13,827 bases of DNA from CAZBUK01 sp964495085. GTDB lineage: Bacteria; Bacteroidota; Ignavibacteria; T3Sed10-11. Position 1 is the first letter of the stretch. The number at the start of each line of letters is the position of its first letter. The notes beneath the pieces are model-generated. The model saw nothing but the letters and a program-made list of their open reading frames with translations, was not told where the DNA came from and did not search any database. This document shows, in pieces, positions 6,661-13,827 of the stretch. Location of the stretch: the NCBI GenBank assembly GCA_964495085.1, contig CAZBUK010000096.1:1-13827 (forward strand), given 5' to 3'. Both the position numbers and the translations under genes were made by a program.

Positions 6661-9348
6661 ATGCTACGCGAAATGACGAAAGCGCAGGGCCGGATAAACA
6701 GTGCCGCCCGGTCGTATATACTGACAAGCATCGCGATCGTTCTTTTAACATTCCAGGTCCATGCGAGTACAACCGGAAAACTTGCAGGTCGAATCCTCGA
6801 TATAAATAACCAACCCGTGATCGGTGTCAATATCCTTCTCATGGATACTTTCATCGGCGCCGCAACGGACAATGACGGATATTTCGTTATAATAAATATC
6901 CCTCCGGGTATGTATGATGTCCGTATGAGCAGCATCGGATATCAGACTATTCTTATCCGCGAAGTGCGCGTTAACGCCAACCAGACCACTACGCTGAATG
7001 AAACCATGAGCGAGGATATAATTGAAATCGACGAAGTTGTCATTGTCGCGGAACGGCCGCTCGTGGATGTCAGACAAACAAGTTCCGTTTCGATTCTGGG
7101 CAGAGACGACATTTCACTTCTCCCGGTACAGGAACTGAACGATATAGTGAATCTGCAGGCAGGCGTCATCGACGGACACTTTCGGGGCGGACGCATCGGG
7201 GAAGTGCAGTATCAAGTCGACGGTGTGACGGTAAATAATCCGTTCGATAACTCGTCGACTTTGCGTCTTGATCGCTCGATACTTGAGGAAGTGCAGGTTA
7301 TAAGCGGAACTTTCGACGCGGAATTCGGCCAGGCAATGAGCGGGGTGGTAAATGCTATTCTGCGGAGCGGAGCGGAAAATTACCTCGAGTGGAGTGCTGA
7401 AGCATACCTCGGTGAATTCGTTACCCCCGGTGCGACGGATGATTTTCCGTATATCGATAATTTAACACCCACGACCATACAGAATTATCAGCTTTCCTTA
7501 AGCGGACCCCTGCCCGTGCCGAAAACCACTTTCATTTTCAGCGGACGCCGTTACTTCAATGATAGCTATTTCTTCGGTGAACGTCGTTTCGTTCCGACGG
7601 ACAGCTCCGACTTCGAGCAGAGAATTTTCAATGCGAGTGGCGATGGTGCGACGGTCTCGATGGGATATTTCGATGAATGGTCGGGACAGGCGAAAGTTAC
7701 CAATCGCTCGATCAATGGAGTTCAGATAGGATACCAGGCTATAGCCAACAGCGTGGAATCCAAAGGGTATAATCATGCATTCAGGCTTATTCCCGACGGT
7801 ATCAAAACCCAGAAAAGATTTTCTATCGTGCACGGCCTGGATTTTACTCACGCACTTTCAAATAGTATGTACTATCAGCTGAATCTTAGGCATAATTATT
7901 TTTCATATACCGATTTTATTTACGAAGATGTATTCGATCCAAGATATCTTGAAGCGGGCTCCCCACAGGGGGATGCGAATTATGAGGACGGCGCAATTGT
8001 TCAGGGAGTGGATCTGGGTAGGTTTAAGCAACAAACAAATTCTTACGTAGCAAAAGGATCGGTGACGATGCAGGTCACCAATTTCCATCTCGTAAAATTA
8101 GGCGGTGAGATTCAAACCTCGGAAATCGTATTCGGATCTCCCGGTGTTCTTGTTCCGACAACGGTCGATGGTGTACAGGTTCTTCTGCCTTGGATAGATC
8201 ATCCGGACTATCCGGGTATTCAGAAATACTATCCCGTTTCATTCGCGGCGTACGCCCAAGACCGAATGGAATGGCACGATCTGACAATCCGGGCGGGTGT
8301 GCGTTTCGAATATTTTGATGCAAAAGCGACCATACCAAGCGATATTCAAAATCCGGCTAATTCTATCGAAGGTGCTCCACAATCTGCACCGCAAAAAACC
8401 TCTAATAAAGCGGCGCTGGCACCGCGCCTGGGCGTTTCATACCCGATCGCCGAAAGAGCGTCGGTATATTTTTCATACGGCCACTTTTACCAGATGCCGG
8501 GTTTGGGTGATCTATACAGTAATTCCGATTACTCAATTCTGGATGAGCTCCAGGCCGGGGGAATCAGCTACGGGGTTCTCGGCAACCCGGACTTAAAACC
8601 GGAATTCACCACACAATACGAATTTGGATTTAAAGCTGAAGTTACCGGTTTTCTCGGCGTAGACCTGAGTCTTTTCAATAAAGATATACGAGACCTGCTC
8701 GGAGTGGAATTCGTATCGACATATGCCGCCGCCGAGTATGCCCGGCTTACAAATGTTGATTTCGGAAATGTCAGTGGTTTCACACTCTCCCTCCAGCACA
8801 GAAGTTTAGGTCTGATCAATGCAAGTCTCGACTATACATTCCAGGTTGCGCAGGGAAACGCAAGCGATCCGAGAGAGACGGCAAACCGCGCGGCAGCCGG
8901 CGAAGATCCCCGACCCCGACAAGTACCGCTCAATTGGGATCAGCGTCATACATTGAACACCGCGATTGTGTTGCAGAAGCCCGGTAACTTTAACATCACA
9001 AGTATTATTAAATATAATCACGGCATGCCCTTTACGCCTTCACTTGGTTCGGGATTCGGTGCAAGCATCGAAACGAACTCCGGTAAGAAACCAGTCAGTG
9101 CTATCATTGATATTCGAGCGGAAAAATACTTCAAGATTGGAAGCTATGATGTCAGCCTTTTCGCGAGAGTTTTTAACCTGTTTGATGCCCGATTTGCAAA
9201 CGGATTCGTATTCAACGACACCGGAAGCCCCTTCTATACGCTGAACCCGGTCGGCAACCGTGTGCAACTTACGAACCCCGCACGATTTACAGAGCCGCGA
9301 CGGATAGAAATCGGTATAACATTAAGAAATTTAAAGCGGTTGAATTGA
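6661..9348 (+). CDS. TonB-dependent outer-membrane receptor with carboxypeptidase-regulatory-like N-terminal domain
   Basis: An 895-aa outer-membrane transporter that would import a ligand using energy passed on by TonB. A long basic n-region (1-17) precedes the hydrophobic signal segment (18-34, ending QVHAS). Residues about 38-115 form a CarboxypepD_reg-like beta-sandwich (GRILDINNQPVIGVNILL, then a GYFVIINIPPGMYDV stretch). DEVVIVAERP (124-133) corresponds to the start of the plug, which runs to about 240 and contains YQVDGVTVNNPF (184-195) and VQVISGTFDAEFGQAMSGVV (211-230). The beta-barrel fills the rest, with the usual NWDQRHTLN motif at 758-766 near the C-terminus. The architecture is like SusC and related Cna-B/OmpA-type receptors, but no SusD partner is encoded nearby. 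AGGAG with a seven-base spacer supports the start. The next gene begins within 15 bp, so the two are translated from one message. The substrate cannot be read from the sequence. Confidence 0.95.
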   Translation: MLREMTKAQGRINSAARSYILTSIAIVLLTFQVHASTTGKLAGRILDINNQPVIGVNILLMDTFIGAATDNDGYFVIINIPPGMYDVRMSSIGYQTILIREVRVNANQTTTLNETMSEDIIEIDEVVIVAERPLVDVRQTSSVSILGRDDISLLPVQELNDIVNLQAGVIDGHFRGGRIGEVQYQVDGVTVNNPFDNSSTLRLDRSILEEVQVISGTFDAEFGQAMSGVVNAILRSGAENYLEWSAEAYLGEFVTPGATDDFPYIDNLTPTTIQNYQLSLSGPLPVPKTTFIFSGRRYFNDSYFFGERRFVPTDSSDFEQRIFNASGDGATVSMGYFDEWSGQAKVTNRSINGVQIGYQAIANSVESKGYNHAFRLIPDGIKTQKRFSIVHGLDFTHALSNSMYYQLNLRHNYFSYTDFIYEDVFDPRYLEAGSPQGDANYEDGAIVQGVDLGRFKQQTNSYVAKGSVTMQVTNFHLVKLGGEIQTSEIVFGSPGVLVPTTVDGVQVLLPWIDHPDYPGIQKYYPVSFAAYAQDRMEWHDLTIRAGVRFEYFDAKATIPSDIQNPANSIEGAPQSAPQKTSNKAALAPRLGVSYPIAERASVYFSYGHFYQMPGLGDLYSNSDYSILDELQAGGISYGVLGNPDLKPEFTTQYEFGFKAEVTGFLGVDLSLFNKDIRDLLGVEFVSTYAAAEYARLTNVDFGNVSGFTLSLQHRSLGLINASLDYTFQVAQGNASDPRETANRAAAGEDPRPRQVPLNWDQRHTLNTAIVLQKPGNFNITSIIKYNHGMPFTPSLGSGFGASIETNSGKKPVSAIIDIRAEKYFKIGSYDVSLFARVFNLFDARFANGFVFNDTGSPFYTLNPVGNRVQLTNPARFTEPRRIEIGITLRNLKRLN

Positions 9349-9360
9349 TAGAGGTATATG

Positions 9361-12300
9361 ATGAGAGCACTCATTCTAATTCTCCGATCTTTTCCGTTGT
9401 TTATCCTTCTGCTTATCACCGCACCTCCGGTTACCGCACAACTCCTTCCCGTTGTCCCGCCGGAAAAGAGGGGACGCGTCGATGCGGAGAGGATGGGAAT
9501 TCACGATGCAAACAACATCCGGACGATGTTCTATAATTTCGGAATGGTCGGTGATTATCCGCCCGATCCCGGGAATGTGGACCTTACCGTATTTCATTCC
9601 GTCGAAGTGCCCAAGGGAACGGGAATGAACTACTCGGACGGACAGACACCGTTCGTTTTATCCAGGATTGTGCAGAGAAATAACCGGGAAGCGCATATTA
9701 TGGAAACCGGTTACCGCGAGAGGCAGGGGACCAGTCCGATCAGGAATCGGGTGATGCGGTTTGCCCCCAGACCCGGATTTTTTGAAGCTGATCCCGCGAT
9801 CAATCAGGGACGATCGCCGGCAATCAGCAGCGATCCCCGGACGTGGCCGGGTGAATGGCCGGATAAACTCAACGATCCGGATGATCCAGGATGGGATGGA
9901 TGGTGGAACGGATACTTCGGTAAACGTCCGGCAGCCGATCAGGAGAGCTTTACCGTGATGGATGACGATTTTTACGATGCGTGGGATTTCTATCCCGATG
10001 TCCGCGACGACACGAGAAGGGGATTGGCCCTGAAAATCGAAGTCAGAGGATTTCAATGGTCGAATCCACAATCGGCCAATGTAATCTTCTGGCACTATGA
10101 TATCGCGAATGAAGGTACAACCGATTACGACGATAACGTGATATTCGGGATGTATATGGACTCCGGTATCGGCGGCTCTATGTTTTCCTGCGACGGTGTA
10201 TTTGAATCAGACGACGATAACGCCTTTTTCGAACGGGCACCTCGTTTGAACCTGACATATACATGGGATAATTACGGGCACGGAGTTGATCTTCGCGGAA
10301 ATTGCAGCCCGACCGGGTATCTAGGATATGCATTTCTTGAAACTCCCGGCAATCAGTTCGATGGAATTGATAATGACCAGGACGGGATAATCGATGAAAG
10401 CCGTGACAGCGGTCCCGGTATGCTTATCGAAGGACAGGATGCAATCAGGGCGTATGTGCAGGCAAATTATAATCTCGCGGACTTCGAGATGTTCTATGGA
10501 CCGCTCGACGAACGACCTGCATTCCGTGTCGGACGCTGGTGGACGGGCGACGAAAATATGAATTGGGTTGCCGATCTGCACGATACCGGCATCGACGGAA
10601 TCTGGGGCACAAACTCTCAGGGGGAGGGTGATGGTATTCCAACCGCCGGTGAGCCTAATTTCGATCGTACCGACCTAAACGAGTCCGATCAGATAGGCCT
10701 TACGGGATTCAAGTTCAATCGTATCCGTGCAGGTGTTGGCAACCCCTCGGTAGAAGTCGATCAGGTTGTCTTTTTCGACGACGGTAAAAACTGGCCAAAA
10801 AGACTTTACGACCAGTTCAGTGATCCCGATCCCGCCGTACGATTCGACGCGCCATTGGTTTTGAATTTTAATATAGCATTTCTCTTCGCTTCTGGTCCGT
10901 TTATTCTCAAGGCGGGAAAAATCGAACGATTCAGTCTGGCTCTTGCATACGGCGGTGACCTGAACGAATTGCGACGGGCGGTCCGGGTTGTCCAACAGAT
11001 TTACGATGCGAATTATCAGTTTGCGGTTCCTCCTCCGATGCCGACACTCTGGGGTGAAGCCGGCGACGGGTATGTCCGGCTAAGCTGGAATGATGTCGCC
11101 GAAAAAGGCATCGATCCGGTCACCGGCCTGAACGATTTCGAAGGTTACAGGATATATCGCTCAACCGATCCCGAATTCAGGGATCCCCGCGTTGTCAGCA
11201 ACGCACGGGGTACGGGACCGTTGGGTCACGGAAGGCCGATAACACAGTTCGATTTAAAGAATGGAATACACGGATTTTCGCAACAGACCGTCGAAGGGGT
11301 CGCATATTATCTCGGAGACGATACGGGAATTACGCATACGTGGACCGATACAACGGTAACAAACGGTCAGCTTTATTTTTATGCAGTAACTGCTTACGAT
11401 CACGGAAGCGATCTACATGAATTCTATCCTTCCGAGAATTCAATTTCTGTGTCGCGGACGCTTCGGGGCGGGACCATATTACCGCAGAATGTTGTCGAGG
11501 TCAGGCCGAATCCTAAAGCGCTCGGATTTACACCGGCGGAACGGGATGATATTTACAGACTAGAGGGTGAGGGTATCGGCGAGGTCGATGTTCAGATAGT
11601 TAATTCGGATCATATACCGGACGGGCATACATTCTTGCTGCGGTTTGGTACGTTTGAAGCCGTCAATGTGAGGGCGGATTTCTACGAACTCATCGATAGC
11701 ACGACAGGTGAAGTTGTTATTCCACAGGGATTCGATCTGGACGGAGAGGGAACCGGTGCCGTAGGATCGGGGCTGTTACCGATCGTCAAAACACCTGAAA
11801 CTATCGGTATCGACACAAGTTCAACAGGTTTCACGCCGGTGAGTCCGACGAATATCCGGCTGCGTACGACCTATCAGACCGTTCTCCCAATAAATCAAAA
11901 ACGACCGGGATTCCCGGATGATATTACCATAACCTTTTATGATGAGCCGGCGGATACATCATTAGCGGGAATCGGTCTTCCCGCACGCCCGGCAAAATTC
12001 CGGGTCATTGCCCATTCGGATACCGGGGACATACGACTTCATTTCAGGTTCAGGGATCCGGATACCGACGGAACTCTTAGCAGGGTGGATGAATACATCG
12101 ACATCATTACCTACGATCCCGCCACACCCACGACACCTCGCGTAACGTGGCGTGTGGAGCTCGATACAACGGGACAGAGCGGACGGGGCACGTTAGTCCC
12201 CCCGGCCGCAGGGGATGTATACCGGCTTACTCTTCTGCGTCCGTTCAGCAGAGGTGATTCGTTTGCGTTCAAAACGATCGGTCAGAGTATAGACGATGAA

Positions 12301-12630
12301 AGAGTACGTAATCAATTTGACGGGTCTCCGTATGTGGTCCCTAATCCGTACGTCGGATTCGCTTCGTTCGAACCGGAGCGGTTTGCGGTATCGGGACGCG
12401 GTGAACGCAGAATCGAATTTCGCGGCCTGCCCGCTCAATGTACAATCCGAATCTATACCGTCAGCGGCTATCTCGTACAAACACTGCGTCATGACGGATC
12501 GAACGAAGGTTACGTCGGCTGGAATCTCAGAACGAAAGACAACCTCGATGCAGCTCCGGGGTTGTATATATTTCACGTTGATGCCGATGACGTCGGTACG
12601 TACATCGGTAAGTTTTCAATTATAAAGTAG
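9361..12630 (+). CDS. Large secreted protein with FN3-like domain and Por-like C-terminal sorting domain, function unknown
   Basis: A 1089-aa exported protein of unknown function. The signal peptide occupies the first 27 residues (hydrophobic core, then TAPPVTAQ) and there is no lipobox. Numbering from the ATG at 9358, the N-terminal 540 residues are rich in Asp, Trp and Gly, with a calcium-loop motif FDGIDNDQDGIIDES (334-348) and a second acidic stretch ending NESDQIGLTGF (441-451). Residues about 558-700 resemble a fibronectin type III domain (YVRLSWNDV, then FEGYRIYRS, then YFYAVTAYD). Residues about 988-1090 are a Por/FlgD-like C-terminal domain (VVPNPYVG, IRIYTVSGYLV, GLYIFHV). The frame has two adjacent ATGs; GAGG is three bases from 9358 and six from 9361, so 9361 is preferred. 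It follows the receptor by 12 bp and precedes the PorV-like gene by 16 bp. It may fill the surface-partner role that SusD has elsewhere, which is inference. Confidence 0.88.
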   Translation: MRALILILRSFPLFILLLITAPPVTAQLLPVVPPEKRGRVDAERMGIHDANNIRTMFYNFGMVGDYPPDPGNVDLTVFHSVEVPKGTGMNYSDGQTPFVLSRIVQRNNREAHIMETGYRERQGTSPIRNRVMRFAPRPGFFEADPAINQGRSPAISSDPRTWPGEWPDKLNDPDDPGWDGWWNGYFGKRPAADQESFTVMDDDFYDAWDFYPDVRDDTRRGLALKIEVRGFQWSNPQSANVIFWHYDIANEGTTDYDDNVIFGMYMDSGIGGSMFSCDGVFESDDDNAFFERAPRLNLTYTWDNYGHGVDLRGNCSPTGYLGYAFLETPGNQFDGIDNDQDGIIDESRDSGPGMLIEGQDAIRAYVQANYNLADFEMFYGPLDERPAFRVGRWWTGDENMNWVADLHDTGIDGIWGTNSQGEGDGIPTAGEPNFDRTDLNESDQIGLTGFKFNRIRAGVGNPSVEVDQVVFFDDGKNWPKRLYDQFSDPDPAVRFDAPLVLNFNIAFLFASGPFILKAGKIERFSLALAYGGDLNELRRAVRVVQQIYDANYQFAVPPPMPTLWGEAGDGYVRLSWNDVAEKGIDPVTGLNDFEGYRIYRSTDPEFRDPRVVSNARGTGPLGHGRPITQFDLKNGIHGFSQQTVEGVAYYLGDDTGITHTWTDTTVTNGQLYFYAVTAYDHGSDLHEFYPSENSISVSRTLRGGTILPQNVVEVRPNPKALGFTPAERDDIYRLEGEGIGEVDVQIVNSDHIPDGHTFLLRFGTFEAVNVRADFYELIDSTTGEVVIPQGFDLDGEGTGAVGSGLLPIVKTPETIGIDTSSTGFTPVSPTNIRLRTTYQTVLPINQKRPGFPDDITITFYDEPADTSLAGIGLPARPAKFRVIAHSDTGDIRLHFRFRDPDTDGTLSRVDEYIDIITYDPATPTTPRVTWRVELDTTGQSGRGTLVPPAAGDVYRLTLLRPFSRGDSFAFKTIGQSIDDERVRNQFDGSPYVVPNPYVGFASFEPERFAVSGRGERRIEFRGLPAQCTIRIYTVSGYLVQTLRHDGSNEGYVGWNLRTKDNLDAAPGLYIFHVDADDVGTYIGKFSIIK

Positions 12631-12646
12631 GTGCGGGAGTAGCGCC

Positions 12647-13666
12647 ATGAATACAAGAACCGTATATGTATGTATCGTTGCGGCCATAAGTACTCTTCTT
12701 TCGGCGACGGGAATCGCACAGACGAAAACAGGTACAACGATCGGTCAATTCCTGCTGATCGAACCGAGCGCACGGATTGCCGCAATGGGAAACGCGGGAG
12801 TGACCACATATTCCGAAGTTATTTCGGCATATTATAACCCGGCTGCAATCGCAAAGCTTCCGCACTCGGACGTCCAGTTCACACACAGTATGTGGTTAGC
12901 CGATATAACATATGACTACGCCGCTGCGGCATTTAAACTGGATCATGCGAATAGTATCGCTCTCAGCTTCACATCTCTCCGTTCAGGTGAGATCGACGTG
13001 CGAACTGTGGAACTGCCTCTTGGAACCGGTGAAAAATATACTGTTTCGAACATCGCTATCGGACTCGGTTACGGAAGAATGATCAGCGATCGTTTTTCGG
13101 TCGGTTTTGAAATTAATTATATCCAAGAAACGATATGGCATAGCTCATTGTATGCAGTGGGAGTAAATGTCGGCACGTTATATCGTCTTTCGGCCGATGG
13201 TCTGCATATCGGCGCCAGCATATCAAATTTTGGTACCCGCTCAAAATACTCTGGCCGGGATCTCCGTATACGATATGATCATAATCCCGACAGATATGGA
13301 GATAACAGTAATATTTCCGGCGCTATTGTAACGGATAGCTACCCGCTGCCCATAGTCTTCCGCGTCGGAGTCGGATATCCGATTCGGCTCAGCCCCGCAA
13401 ATGAAATCACTATTGTTGCCGATGCCTACCATCCAAGCGATAATACCGAGAGCATAAGTGTCGGTACCGAGTGGAACCACCGTAACATTCTTTTTCTTCG
13501 GGCGGGATACCAGAATATGTTTCAACAGGATTCGGAGGTGGGTCCGACTCTTGGTGTCGGTGTATCTTATCCGGTTCTTGGCTATGATGTGCAATTCGAC
13601 TACGGCTGGGCCGATCATGGGCGACTCGGCGATACACAGCGTTTTACGGTCGGTCTGTCTTTCTGA
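12647..13666 (+). CDS. PorV/PorQ-family outer-membrane protein
   Basis: A 339-aa predicted outer-membrane beta-barrel. Residues 1-24 are a signal peptide (TGIAQ at 21-25). The N-terminal block, GQFLLIEPSARIAAMGNAGV (33-52), followed by SAYYNPAAIAKL (60-71), is the hallmark of the PorV/PorQ (UPF0164) family. Alternating hydrophobic strands follow, and the chain ends in GLSF with a terminal Phe, as expected for BAM-dependent insertion. In known type IX systems PorV binds cargo C-terminal domains and carries them to the surface attachment complex. Here two proteins with such domains are encoded just upstream, so a cargo-dedicated shuttle or anchor is a reasonable inference. It is not necessarily the core secretion-system PorV, as these genomes often carry many paralogues. 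GGGAG seven bases upstream supports the start, and the gene is the last of the run. Confidence 0.9.
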   Translation: MNTRTVYVCIVAAISTLLSATGIAQTKTGTTIGQFLLIEPSARIAAMGNAGVTTYSEVISAYYNPAAIAKLPHSDVQFTHSMWLADITYDYAAAAFKLDHANSIALSFTSLRSGEIDVRTVELPLGTGEKYTVSNIAIGLGYGRMISDRFSVGFEINYIQETIWHSSLYAVGVNVGTLYRLSADGLHIGASISNFGTRSKYSGRDLRIRYDHNPDRYGDNSNISGAIVTDSYPLPIVFRVGVGYPIRLSPANEITIVADAYHPSDNTESISVGTEWNHRNILFLRAGYQNMFQQDSEVGPTLGVGVSYPVLGYDVQFDYGWADHGRLGDTQRFTVGLSF

Positions 13667-13709
13667 ACAGTCTTAGAGTATTGTGGTTCATTTAATCTTA
13701 GTGACTGAT

Positions 13710-13746
13710 GTTACGCAGGCGATGAACATTTTATATAAAACGTAAC
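13710..13746. repeat. Nested inverted repeat after the last gene
   Basis: GTTACG (13710-13715) and CGTAAC (13741-13746) are perfect inverted arms. Just inside the right arm is the 12-bp palindrome TTTTATATAAAA (13729-13740). The site lies 43 bases after the PorV-like stop codon. It lacks the GC-rich stem plus T-run of a normal terminator, so it may be a weak terminator, a protein-binding site or chance. Confidence 0.3.
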
Positions 13747-13755
13747 TATTTATAT

Positions 13756-13807
13756 GGGCTAAAGCCCGAGATGGGGTTGTGTGTTCATCTTCTCCCCCGG
13801 CCTGAAG
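13756..13807. repeat. REP-like intergenic palindromic element, probably partial
   Basis: GGGCTAAAGCCC (13756-13767) forms a 5-bp stem with an AA turn. Twenty-six bases later comes CCCCCGGCCTGAAG (13794-13807). The pairing of a GGGCTAAAGCCC hairpin with a GGCCTGAAGGCC-type hairpin is, as I recall, a common dispersed intergenic repeat in FCB-group genomes. Here the second hairpin is broken: after GGCCTGAAG the sequence continues AGACTG instead of the expected GCC arm. It may also serve to end the operon transcript. Only one copy is present in the window. Confidence 0.45.
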
Positions 13808-13827
13808 AGACTGTGTAAAAACGATGA

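Noticed and set aside
9658..10095. 145-codon minus-strand open frame
   Set aside because: Antisense to the 1089-aa gene, with no ribosome site or domain; shadow of the real frame.
12193..12576. 127-codon minus-strand open frame
   Set aside because: Antisense to the Por-like C-terminal domain of the 1089-aa protein, which is a convincing coding sequence.
6661..12630. Classical SusC/SusD pair
   Set aside because: The receptor is SusC-like, but the following protein lacks a lipobox and SusD-like helical repeats and instead has FN3-like and Por-like domains.
1..13827. CRISPR array, rRNA genes, insertion sequence or prophage
   Set aside because: No regularly spaced direct repeats, rRNA sequence, transposase or phage structural genes were seen on either strand.

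Overview
The window looks like a chromosomal segment from a Gram-negative bacterium of the Fibrobacterota-Chlorobiota-Bacteroidota (FCB) group. The signs are a TonB-dependent receptor with an N-terminal carboxypeptidase-regulatory-like domain, two secreted proteins with C-terminal type IX secretion (Por) sorting-like domains (one with the YPNPFNPSTTIRY motif), and a PorV/PorQ-family outer-membrane protein. Start sites mostly carry purine-rich Shine-Dalgarno sequences, and the clearest promoter is sigma70-like, which points away from typical Bacteroides. Uncultured or deep FCB lineages (Ignavibacteria, Calditrichota, KSB1, Marinimicrobia) are all possible, and I cannot choose among them from the sequence.

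Layout. Positions 1-190 are a short gap, with a possible leftward gene starting exactly at the edge. Positions 191-2209 (minus) encode a probable lipoprotein: a lectin-like N-terminal domain, a short charged helix and a C-terminal beta-propeller resembling family 11 rhamnogalacturonan lyases. A tRNA-Arg(ACG) gene lies at 2412-2485 (minus) with its own terminator. About 740 bp of non-coding DNA follow, containing overlapping inverted repeats. From 3227 the plus strand carries a near-consensus sigma70 promoter, two identical CG-centred palindromes and a LacI-family regulator gene. After it come genes for a secreted protein with two CBM9-like domains, a TonB-dependent receptor, a 1089-aa secreted protein with an FN3-like domain and a Por-like C-terminus, and a PorV/PorQ-family protein. 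The last 160 bp hold palindromic elements, including a REP-like GGGCTAAAGCCC motif.

How the genes may work together (inference). The five plus-strand genes point the same way, and the last three are almost contiguous (gaps of 12 and 16 nt). They read as a regulated outer-membrane module. The receptor would import a ligand. The CBM9-like and 1089-aa proteins would be exported by a type IX-like route and sit at the surface, perhaps binding carbohydrate. The PorV-like protein would serve as their outer-membrane shuttle or anchor. The LacI-family protein would repress its own promoter, and possibly the module by read-through, until a sugar-type effector binds. No SusD homologue and no glycoside hydrolase is present, so this is not a canonical polysaccharide utilisation locus. 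Hairpins in the regulator leader and between the CBM9-like and receptor genes suggest possible post-initiation control.
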